A DNA stretch of 6,191 nucleotides from Bacteroidota bacterium (GTDB taxonomy: Bacteria > Bacteroidota > Ignavibacteria > Ignavibacteriales > Ignavibacteriaceae). Of the stretch, positions 1 to 5,591 are shown piece by piece. Made by a program: the position numbers and the translations under genes. The notes under the pieces were generated by a model. The model made no database searches. It was not told where the DNA came from and worked only from the letters and a program-made list of their open reading frames with translations. The stretch covers positions 1 to 6,191 of the forward strand of contig JADFGB010000074.1 of assembly GCA_022567875.1 (NCBI GenBank), given 5' to 3'. Positions within the stretch are counted from its first letter, which is position 1. Each line of letters opens with the position of its first letter.

Positions 1-126
1 TTTGCTACAAACATGAAAACATGCAATATAAGAGGCATTGCTGAAAAATGAGCACAAAATGAGCACAAAATGAGCACGATTTTTTCAGTATCTCCTCTTT
101 TTGGATGTTTTGATGTTTGTAGCAAA
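1..126. repeat. Long imperfect inverted repeat (MITE- or REP-like palindrome)
   Basis: Bases 1-48 are complementary to bases 81-126. By hand alignment about 39 of 46 positions pair, with one 2-nt gap. The outer 24 bases (1-24 against 103-126) match at 22 positions, and the arms begin and end in TTTGCTACAA / TTGTAGCAAA. The 32-nt loop (49-80) contains short tandem repeats. Transcribed, this would fold into one large hairpin. It lies downstream of the shortened GH3 gene, so it could be a miniature transposable element, a REP-like palindrome or the end of a larger element. No transposase is visible, and the left arm starts at the window edge, so its true boundary is unknown. Confidence 0.7.
48..78. 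repeat. 11-bp tandem repeat, about 2.7 copies
   Basis: The unit ATGAGCACAAA occurs at 48-58 and 59-69, and a partial third copy ATGAGCAC at 70-77 continues the series. The array sits in the loop of the long inverted repeat at 1-126. Its copy number could vary by slippage. It has no spacers, so it is not a CRISPR array. Confidence 0.85.
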
Positions 127-163
127 ATTTCTATTTATTTTTTTCAAAAAAATTTTGCTACAA
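117..163. repeat. Perfect 14-bp inverted repeat sharing the TTTGCTACAA motif
   Basis: TTGTAGCAAAATTT (117-130) is perfectly complementary to AAATTTTGCTACAA (150-163) across a 19-nt spacer. The left arm is also the end of the right arm of the larger palindrome at 1-126, so the same 10-mer TTTGCTACAA appears three times: 1-10 (+), 117-126 (-) and 154-163 (+). Nested, alternating copies like these suggest element ends or a structured extragenic repeat. No T-tract follows on either strand, so a simple intrinsic terminator is unlikely. Confidence 0.75.
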
Positions 164-250
164 GTTGTGTGTCTTTCAAATGTCTAACGTCAAGTTCAAA
201 AATTTGCGCTTTTTTTTGCAACCACACTGTGCAGTATCAACAAAGGTTGA

Positions 251-300
251 AAAGTAAAAACAAACAAAGTTCAATGCATTTTGAACTGCAAATTTTTTTT
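251..300. terminator. Candidate bidirectional terminator hairpin
   Basis: AGTTCAA (268-274) pairs perfectly with TTGAACT (281-287) around a 6-nt loop. On the minus strand the hairpin is followed by a T-rich run (267-251), about 40-75 nt past the GH3 stop, where an operon terminator is expected. On the plus strand it is followed by a run of eight T at 293-300. The stem is short and AT-rich, so it would be weak. Confidence 0.35.
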
Positions 301-325
301 CACACCGAAAATGGAAATTTTTATC

Positions 326-1924
326 TCAAATGAAAGCCAACACTCTCCTCTTTTGATTGGTTAATCTAAAAATAAATTTTATATATTTTTTATATAGCTT
401 TTGAGTTCCTTCATTGGATTGTGCACGCATAAAATAAGGAAGAAAAATTAATTGAGATTTTCTTGCATAATTATATGCTTTAGAATAATCTCGGCGTCTG
501 CTTTTTTTATTTAGCACAACAGTTTTAACACTGCCAAATTTTTTTGAAATTAACTTATTAAATGTCAGTACGGAATCTTTGGCAATACTGTATGAAAAAA
601 CAATTGATACAACCCTTCTATATTTTCGAGGTTTTATTGGTATAATTTTTCTTTTGTTTTTTAAAAGAGTAATTGATCTGTCGGCAATTATTTGTGCGAG
701 TTTTTTATGGGGAATGTATGTATTGCTGTTTTGAAAAATATCCCACCTTGGTTCAGTTTTTATAATCCATCTTTTTGCTGATAGAATTTTTCGAACGCTT
801 TCATTTATTCTTTCCAAACTAATTTCATTTGCAAAAACTGAATTAGAAATGGCATTAATAACTATTTCAGGATCGGGTGACATTAAAATAATATCGTTAC
901 CTGCATTAACAGCCATTATTGCTGCTTCCGCAACTGAATAATATTTAGTTAAAGCTTGCATTCTCATAGCATCTGTTACTATAAGACCTTTAAAGCCAAG
1001 CTTATTTTTTAACAGATTTGTAATAACTTCGTGAGAGAGAGATGAAGGCAATAATGTATCTTTTTGTAATGCCGGGAAATTTAAATGGCCAATCATAATT
1101 GATTGAACACCTCTTTTTATCGCCTTGATGAAAGGAAATAGTTCGTTTTTGTAAAGATATTTTTCTGATTTATCTATTTTAGGAAGATCAATGTGTGAAT
1201 CAATTATTGTGTTGCCGTGTCCGGGAAAATGTTTTGCAGTTGAAATAACTCCTCCGACAGAAGCTCCATTAATAAAAGCATTTGCAAATTTTGAAACCAT
1301 GTCTTTTTTGTTAGAGAAAGATCGAATCCCAATAACAGGGTTATCCGGGTTATCATTTATATCAACAACAGGTGCAAAATTTTGATGAACACCTATTGCT
1401 CTAGCCTCCCTTGCAATTGCTTTACCCATATTATATGCGAGAGAAGTATCACCGGTAGCTGCAATTGCCATGTTATATGGGAAAGTATTTCCGTCTGTCA
1501 GACGCATTCCCAAACCGTTCTCAAAATCAGATGCAATTAAAAGAGGAATTTTTGACATAACCTGCATATCAATTATACCCTGTCTTTCGTTGTTAATATC
1601 GCCCTGGAAGTAAGCAAAACCGCCTACTTTTAGTTCTGTAATTAATTTACGTATTCTCACCCTCTCAAGAGTATCTGTGCTTCTGTCTTTTCCCATAACC
1701 CAAGGCATAATCATCTGTGCAACTTTTTCTTTGGTGGTCATGCTTTTCAGTTTATTTTCAACCCACTCTTTATCGGTTTCATTTAAATGAAAAACTTCCG
1801 GATAATAAACACGAATGTTTTTTGATTTATTCTTGTTGGAATGTGTAATCATCGATAGATGAACGAAAGAAATTACTATTATTCCCCATAATAAAAAGGA
1901 ATTGTATTTATTGTTTATCTTCAT
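326..1924 (-). CDS. nagZ: NagZ-type GH3 beta-N-acetylhexosaminidase, exported, C-terminally shortened
   Basis: This enzyme should remove non-reducing terminal N-acetylglucosamine from muropeptides. Residues about 10-29 form one hydrophobic segment, a signal peptide or membrane anchor, placing it outside the cytoplasm. The GH3 barrel covers about 50-385. It carries KHFPGHG (231-237) followed by D242-S243-H244, the acid/base Asp-His signature of NagZ enzymes, and GLIVTDAM (313-320) with the predicted nucleophile D318. The second GH3 domain begins near 405 (ADRSITLLKN) but stops at 532 in RRVLAFI. Relatives continue there with an SFGNPY-like strand and about 60 more residues, so the C-terminus looks lost. 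The catalytic domain is complete and probably active. It is the last gene of the operon, starting 8 nt after the serine hydrolase stop, with an A-rich leader and no Shine-Dalgarno. In Bacteroidota this domain is often fused to a beta-lactamase-fold domain; here they are separate genes. Confidence 0.88.
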   Translation of the reverse strand: MKINNKYNSFLLWGIIVISFVHLSMITHSNKNKSKNIRVYYPEVFHLNETDKEWVENKLKSMTTKEKVAQMIMPWVMGKDRSTDTLERVRIRKLITELKVGGFAYFQGDINNERQGIIDMQVMSKIPLLIASDFENGLGMRLTDGNTFPYNMAIAATGDTSLAYNMGKAIAREARAIGVHQNFAPVVDINDNPDNPVIGIRSFSNKKDMVSKFANAFINGASVGGVISTAKHFPGHGNTIIDSHIDLPKIDKSEKYLYKNELFPFIKAIKRGVQSIMIGHLNFPALQKDTLLPSSLSHEVITNLLKNKLGFKGLIVTDAMRMQALTKYYSVAEAAIMAVNAGNDIILMSPDPEIVINAISNSVFANEISLERINESVRKILSAKRWIIKTEPRWDIFQNSNTYIPHKKLAQIIADRSITLLKNKRKIIPIKPRKYRRVVSIVFSYSIAKDSVLTFNKLISKKFGSVKTVVLNKKSRRRDYSKAYNYARKSQLIFLPYFMRAQSNEGTQKLYKKYIKFIFRLTNQKRRVLAFI

Positions 1925-1932
1925 TTTAATTT

Positions 1933-3084
1933 TTATTTATAAATCGATTTTATAATCTTATCGTGAAGTACAGGTCTGAATTTAATGATTTTTCTATTCT
2001 CTCTTGAAGGATAAACACGATTAGTAAGAAAGATTACAAATATTTTTTTTTCGGGATCTATCCACATTGAAGTGCCGGTGTAGCCTGTATGTCCGAAAGA
2101 AAGGGAAGAAAATAAGTTTCCTGCAGAAGATTTTTCGGGTGATTTTATATCCCATCCCAAAGCTCTTTCTGAATTTTGCTGCTTGGTAGTAAAAAGTTTT
2201 ACCGTGCTTTTTTTAATAATTCTTTTCTTATTGAAAACTCCTTTTTGAAGAATCATTTTAAGGAAGCGGGATAAATCTTCGGTAGTAGAAAAAAGTCCCG
2301 CATTACCCGAAACACCGTTAAGTAAAAAAGCTGTTTCATCGTGAACTTCTCCCCGTAACAATCTGTGTCTCCAGTAATCGTCAAGTTCTGTGGGTGCAAT
2401 TTCATTTTTAATGGAATCAGGTGGATTGAACATTGTGAGTTTCATATTTAAAGGATAGAATATTTTTTCTTTTGAAAATATATCCAATGTTTTGCCGGTA
2501 ACTTTTTCAATTACTTTCTGTAAAACAATCATACTTAAATCCGAATAAACAGTTTTGGTGCCTGTTTTATAAACAAGTTTTGTTTCGAAAATATCATTTA
2601 TAACCTCATCAGCATTTGAACAAAACTTATAAAATCTTTTGTATGCCGGAAGCCCGCTGTTGTGTAGCAATAAATGTTTAATTGTAATTTTTTCTTTTTC
2701 GTTATTATCGAACTCGGGGATGTATTTTGTTACATTGTCATTTAAATGAAACAGGTTTTCATCAATGCAAATCATTGCGGCGGTAGTTGTTGCAACTATT
2801 TTTGTGAGTGATGCTAAATCATAAATAGTGTTTAATTTAACTTTTGATGAATTTTTATCATAAGTAAAATTCCCGTATGCTTTTTCATAAATTGTTTCTC
2901 CTTCTTTTGAAATAAGCAAAATAGCTCCCGGGAAAACACTGTCCACAATTGCCTGCTTAACAAGAATGTCTACTTTTGCAAAATTATATTTTGAGTTTTG
3001 AGCAAGAATGAAATTAAAATTCAATGTTGCGATGACTAATATGATATACTTAAAAGATGTTTTTCTAATTAAATACATATTCAC
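1933..3084 (-). CDS. Exported serine hydrolase of the class C beta-lactamase/AmiE fold
   Basis: A penicillin-binding-protein-like serine hydrolase. Residues 1-29 form a signal peptide (K8, a hydrophobic core at about 12-27, likely cleavage near ILAQ), so it acts in the periplasm or at the surface. The fold's motifs are in order: SLTK (92-95) with nucleophile S92 and K95; YSD (180-182) in place of the usual YxN; and HTG (332-334) in place of KTG. Also typical are HLLLHNSGL (137-145) and GNAGLFSTTEDL (260-271). Length 383 is normal. Bacillus subtilis AmiE, an N-acetylmuramyl-L-alanine amidase of this fold, is encoded beside nagZ, so the same activity is my favoured inference here. A carboxypeptidase or esterase is also possible; antibiotic resistance is not implied. 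The first codon at 3084 is GTG, overlapping the permease stop as GTGA. An in-frame ATG at 3078-3076, 2 nt past that stop, would give 381 residues and is equally plausible. Confidence 0.85.
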   Translation of the reverse strand: MNMYLIRKTSFKYIILVIATLNFNFILAQNSKYNFAKVDILVKQAIVDSVFPGAILLISKEGETIYEKAYGNFTYDKNSSKVKLNTIYDLASLTKIVATTTAAMICIDENLFHLNDNVTKYIPEFDNNEKEKITIKHLLLHNSGLPAYKRFYKFCSNADEVINDIFETKLVYKTGTKTVYSDLSMIVLQKVIEKVTGKTLDIFSKEKIFYPLNMKLTMFNPPDSIKNEIAPTELDDYWRHRLLRGEVHDETAFLLNGVSGNAGLFSTTEDLSRFLKMILQKGVFNKKRIIKKSTVKLFTTKQQNSERALGWDIKSPEKSSAGNLFSSLSFGHTGYTGTSMWIDPEKKIFVIFLTNRVYPSRENRKIIKFRPVLHDKIIKSIYK

Positions 3085-4379
3085 TTAGTAATAATTTTCT
3101 TTCCGAATTCAGGATCAATATCCAAAAATTTAGTAATTATAAAAGCAGGTATTGTGGAAATACAAACCCAAATAAAAAATTGATTGTAGCCTATCGATTC
3201 TTGAAGCCATCCGCTTATCATTCCCGGTATCATCATACCGAGAGCCATAAGCCCTGTAGCAATTGCATAATGTGCTGTTTTATAATTTCCCTCGGATATA
3301 TAAATTAAAAACAAAAGAAAAGCCGTAAACCCGAATCCGTATCCGAATTGTTCGATTGCAATGGCTAAATTAATGATGATTAAACTTGTAGTTTGTGTGT
3401 ATGATAAAAACACATAAACAAGGTCAGGTAAATTTATTGCAACAAGCATCCACCAAATCCAGTATTTCAGTCCGTGTTTAGCTGAGACAAATCCGCCCAA
3501 TAATCCCCCAAAAATTAAAGCTATAATCCCTACTGTACCATAAGCAAAACCAACTTGAGATGTTGTAAGTCCCAATCCGCCTGCTTCTATTGTGTCAAGC
3601 AGAAAAGGTGCGGCTATTTTTGCAAGCTGTCCTTCACCCAGCCTGTAAAGTAAAATGAAAAGTAAGATTATTATTATTTGTTTTTTCTTAAAGAACAGTA
3701 CGAAAGATTGAAGAAATTCTTTTGAAAAAAGTGCAAACGTTAGCTCTCTTTTTGTTCGGTCTTTTTCCGGTCTCGGTAAAATATAATTATGATATAAAAA
3801 GAAAAGAATGAACAATCCCGCAATGACAAAGAAAGTTATCATCCAAGCAAAAGGGATGTTTCCCGATTCTTTTAAATTACTTGTTTCCAGAAACCCAGCA
3901 AAAATTATAAGCAATCCCTGTCCGAAAATCATTGCGAAACGATAGGCTGTATTTCTTATACCTACAAACCAAACCTGGTTGTGTTTTGAAAGTCCAAGCA
4001 TGTAAAACCCGTCAATTGCAATATCTTGTGTGGCGGAACCGAAAGCAACAAGCCACAAAAAGGCTAGAGAATATCGGAAAAAATTTTCACCCGGAATTGT
4101 AAGAGCAACACCGGCAAAACCTGCCCCCAACAAAAGCTGCATTACAATTATCCAGGTTCTTTTGGTTTTTAAAATATCAACAACGGGACTCCAAAATGGT
4201 TTAATAACCCAGGGCAGATATAACCAGCTTGTGTAAAGCGCAATATCTGTGTTAGAAATTCCTAGTTTTTTGTACATAATCACAGATACGGACATTACAA
4301 CAATGTAAGGCAGACCTTCAGCAAAATATAAAGAGGGCACCCATTTCCAAGCTTTAGTTTTTGATTGTGCGGAACTCAT
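3081..4379 (-). CDS. ampG: AmpG-like muropeptide permease (MFS transporter)
   Basis: An inner-membrane major facilitator protein of 432 residues with about 12 hydrophobic segments. AmpG proteins import anhydro-muropeptides released during wall turnover by proton symport. Family features are YFAEGLPY (18-25) in the first helix, KPFWSPVVD (60-68) after the second, SATQDIAIDG (115-124) in the fourth-helix region matching the AmpG AxxQDIxxD motif, and YRLGEG (245-250) opening the second half. A charged loop at about 203-235 separates the two six-helix bundles. The final helices contain ATGLMALGMMIPGMISGW (374-391). It overlaps the kinase stop by 4 nt (ATGA) and its own stop overlaps the hydrolase start, so the three are probably translationally coupled. 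The substrate is inferred: in this exported-hydrolase setting it could carry a disaccharide, a sugar or a peptide rather than the classical GlcNAc-anhydroMurNAc-peptide. Confidence 0.85.
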   Translation of the reverse strand: MSSAQSKTKAWKWVPSLYFAEGLPYIVVMSVSVIMYKKLGISNTDIALYTSWLYLPWVIKPFWSPVVDILKTKRTWIIVMQLLLGAGFAGVALTIPGENFFRYSLAFLWLVAFGSATQDIAIDGFYMLGLSKHNQVWFVGIRNTAYRFAMIFGQGLLIIFAGFLETSNLKESGNIPFAWMITFFVIAGLFILFFLYHNYILPRPEKDRTKRELTFALFSKEFLQSFVLFFKKKQIIIILLFILLYRLGEGQLAKIAAPFLLDTIEAGGLGLTTSQVGFAYGTVGIIALIFGGLLGGFVSAKHGLKYWIWWMLVAINLPDLVYVFLSYTQTTSLIIINLAIAIEQFGYGFGFTAFLLFLIYISEGNYKTAHYAIATGLMALGMMIPGMISGWLQESIGYNQFFIWVCISTIPAFIITKFLDIDPEFGKKIITK

Positions 4380-5290
4380 TTAACATCCGCAAGATTTTTT
4401 TTTGCTAAAAGTATTGCGCCGAAAGCAGGAGGATTTTCAGGTTCAGTCACTTGAACAAAAGGAAGTTTTTCTTTTATCTTTTCTCTCAAAAGATTTGAAT
4501 AATAATTTTTGTTTTGAATTAACGAACCTGTAAATGCAAGATTAAGTTTTTCTTCATTCAACTTTTTCTTCATAGCAGCTATTTGTTCAATTAGTTCGTT
4601 CGATTCTTCATCTAAAATAGTTATTGCCGTTTCATCATCAGATTGAGCTGCATCTAATACTAAAGCAGCAACTTCTGAAATGGAAATCTGGTTTCCGTAG
4701 ACTTTTGAAATTAGGTCTTCTTTATTTTCAATATTAAATTTATCGCAAACTAAATTTGTTATTTTAGTGTTATCCCCAAATCCATCTAATTGTTTTGCAA
4801 CAGCAATCAATCCTTTTCTCCCTATAGAATAACCCCCGCCCTGGTCACCGATTAAACTTCCGAATCCGCCAACGCGGTATAGTTTTCCCTCTTTATCTTT
4901 TCCATAAATTATTGATCCCGTTCCTGCAATTAAAATACAACCCGGTTTACCAGAGAAGGCACCTTCTAAAGCAATGTTAGCATCAGTTGTAACTTTAATG
5001 TTTTTAAAATCCGTAATTCTTTTTAATTCATTTAATAATTTATCCGAATTCTCTTTTCTTCCGGCTCCAGCAGAACCAATTAAAACCAAATCAACATCTT
5101 CATATTTTATGTTAGTGTTCTCAATGCATTTTTTTATTGCAAATAAAATATTTAACGCAGCTTTCTCAAAACCAATTTTTAATAAATTACCTCCCTCTGT
5201 TGTTACAGAAGATAAAATTTTGGGTTCAAAATTGGCAATAACGCAATCGGTTTTTGTTCCTCCGTAATCAATGCCTAATATATAATTCAT
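4376..5290 (-). CDS. BadF/BcrA-family amino-sugar kinase (GlcNAc/MurNAc kinase-like)
   Basis: A cytoplasmic ATP-dependent kinase of the ASKHA fold, in the BadF/BadG/BcrA/BcrD ATPase family that includes eukaryotic GlcNAc kinase and Clostridium and Tannerella MurK. Visible motifs are the phosphate-1 loop GIDYGGTKTD (6-15); TTDANIALEGA (101-111) with the probable catalytic base D103; AGTGS (122-126), phosphate-2; GGFGSLIGDQGGG (141-153), a glycine-rich family signature; and the adenosine-binding AFTGSLI (252-258). PPAFGAILLA (287-296) closes the protein in the family manner. Length 304 is typical. No 2-hydroxyglutaryl-CoA dehydratase partner is nearby, so activase function is unlikely. Being first in a muropeptide operon, it probably phosphorylates GlcNAc, MurNAc or both after import; which sugar cannot be read from sequence. 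The ATG at 5290 is preceded by an A-rich leader (aaaataaaag) with no Shine-Dalgarno. Confidence 0.85.
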   Translation of the reverse strand: MNYILGIDYGGTKTDCVIANFEPKILSSVTTEGGNLLKIGFEKAALNILFAIKKCIENTNIKYEDVDLVLIGSAGAGRKENSDKLLNELKRITDFKNIKVTTDANIALEGAFSGKPGCILIAGTGSIIYGKDKEGKLYRVGGFGSLIGDQGGGYSIGRKGLIAVAKQLDGFGDNTKITNLVCDKFNIENKEDLISKVYGNQISISEVAALVLDAAQSDDETAITILDEESNELIEQIAAMKKKLNEEKLNLAFTGSLIQNKNYYSNLLREKIKEKLPFVQVTEPENPPAFGAILLAKKNLADVK

Positions 5291-5382
5291 CTTTTATTTT
5301 AACTGAAATAAATAAAAAGTCGATTTAATATTAAAATAGCAATTCTAAACAGAAATTAAAAAAATATAAATGGATTATTACA

Positions 5383-5390
5383 TAATTTTG
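5383..5390 (+). promoter_or_regulatory. Possible Bacteroidota -7 element for the aminotransferase gene
   Basis: TAATTTTG fits the Bacteroidota -7 consensus TAnnTTTG exactly and points toward the plus-strand gene. No TTTG is seen about 20 nt upstream as a -33 element, and the transcript would have a leader of roughly 195 nt containing both downstream hairpins. A chance match in AT-rich DNA is quite possible. Confidence 0.2.
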
Positions 5391-5403
5391 AGAAATGAAT
5401 TTT

Positions 5404-5431
5404 ATTATATTTCAACTATGTGGAATTGCAA
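5404..5431 (-). promoter_or_regulatory. Possible sigma70-like promoter for the salvage operon
   Basis: On the minus strand TTGCAA (5431-5426) is followed after 16 nt by a perfect TATAAT (5409-5404), giving a leader of roughly 105-110 nt before the kinase. The -35 matches TTGACA at four of six positions. If the host is a Bacteroidota member, whose primary sigma factor prefers a different -10, this may be coincidence. Confidence 0.2.
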
Positions 5432-5432
5432 T

Positions 5433-5464
5433 ATTGTATGAATGGATGATTGTATGGTTGAATG
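5433..5464. repeat. Tandem duplication of a 16-bp unit
   Basis: ATTGTATGAATGGATG (5433-5448) is followed immediately by ATTGTATGGTTGAATG (5449-5464), identical at 13 of 16 positions. The second copy provides the left arm of the adjacent hairpin. Confidence 0.6.
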
Positions 5465-5490
5465 AGAAACTTTTTAACTCACAACCATAC
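5452..5490. repeat. Inverted repeat with 9-bp perfect stem
   Basis: GTATGGTTG (5452-5460) pairs with CAACCATAC (5482-5490). The stem can continue after a bulge with GAG (5464-5466) and CTC (5478-5480). It lies about 100 nt before the aminotransferase start and could be an operator, an mRNA leader structure or an extragenic palindrome. Confidence 0.55.
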
Positions 5491-5505
5491 TCAGCCTAAG
5501 GCTGA
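5491..5505. repeat. Short GC-richer palindrome TCAGCCT-A-AGGCTGA
   Basis: A 15-nt palindrome of seven complementary pairs around a central A, directly abutting the 5452-5490 hairpin and markedly richer in G+C than its surroundings. A CATA microrepeat follows at 5506-5518 instead of a T-tract, so an intrinsic terminator in the plus direction is unlikely. A dyad operator or REP-like unit is more plausible. Confidence 0.55.
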
Positions 5506-5591
5506 CATACATACATACTTCTTAAAAATTCATAGTTGTGTATTTATTATAAAAACCATCCCTACACAAGGGAAATTTGAAATGTAAACAC

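Larger units (their letters stand above)
1..325. other. Gene-free, repeat-rich region downstream of the GH3 gene
   Basis: I see no credible gene here. One 87-codon open frame at 70-333 on the plus strand runs through the palindromes, is rich in Phe, Cys and Ser, and resembles no family I know. The region instead holds the palindromes and tandem repeats listed separately, several poly-T and poly-A runs, and a terminator-like hairpin. I looked on the minus strand beyond the GH3 stop for the missing GH3 C-terminus (an SFGNPY-like strand) in all three frames and did not find it. Confidence 0.6.
5291..5591. other. Divergent intergenic region with hairpins and short repeats
   Basis: These 301 bases separate the minus-strand operon from the plus-strand aminotransferase, so promoters for both should lie here. 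The operon-proximal half (5291-5420) is almost pure A/T. The other half carries a tandem 16-bp duplication (5433-5464), two hairpins (5452-5490, 5491-5505), a CATA microrepeat (5506-5518) and an AT-rich stretch ending in the aminotransferase start. No small gene or RNA is recognisable; a start-stop ATGTAA at 5582-5587 is too short to mean much. Confidence 0.6.

Noticed and set aside
48..78. CRISPR-like array suggested by repeated ATGAGCAC
   Set aside because: The repeats are contiguous 11-mers without spacers and no cas gene is near.
1..325. Frameshifted remainder of the GH3 C-terminus
   Set aside because: None of the three minus-strand frames after the stop shows an SFGNPY-like motif or other GH3 C-terminal sequence.
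70..333. An 87-codon open frame on the plus strand over the repeat region
   Set aside because: It starts inside the 11-bp tandem repeat, runs through both palindromes and poly-T runs, has biased low-complexity composition and no recognisable domain, and overlaps the end of the GH3 gene.
1191..1385. Plus-strand open frame inside the GH3 gene
   Set aside because: Antisense shadow of the strongly conserved GH3 active-site region; no independent coding signal.
1933..3084. Antibiotic-resistance beta-lactamase
   Set aside because: The fold is shared, but the YSD and HTG motifs and the cell-wall salvage neighbours point to a housekeeping hydrolase.
4030..4236. Plus-strand open frame inside the permease gene
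   Set aside because: Antisense to conserved AmpG helices and without a recognisable product.
4974..5267. Plus-strand 97-codon open frame inside the kinase gene
   Set aside because: Antisense to the conserved N-terminal ATPase motifs; composition follows from the opposite-strand codons.
4376..5290. 2-hydroxyglutaryl/benzoyl-CoA reductase activase (same BadF family)
   Set aside because: No partner dehydratase or reductase subunits nearby, no obvious iron-sulfur cysteine pair, and the context is amino-sugar salvage.
5582..5587. Minimal start-stop ATGTAA just before the aminotransferase start
   Set aside because: Such a hexamer is common in AT-rich DNA, is out of frame with the gene, and has no supporting signal.
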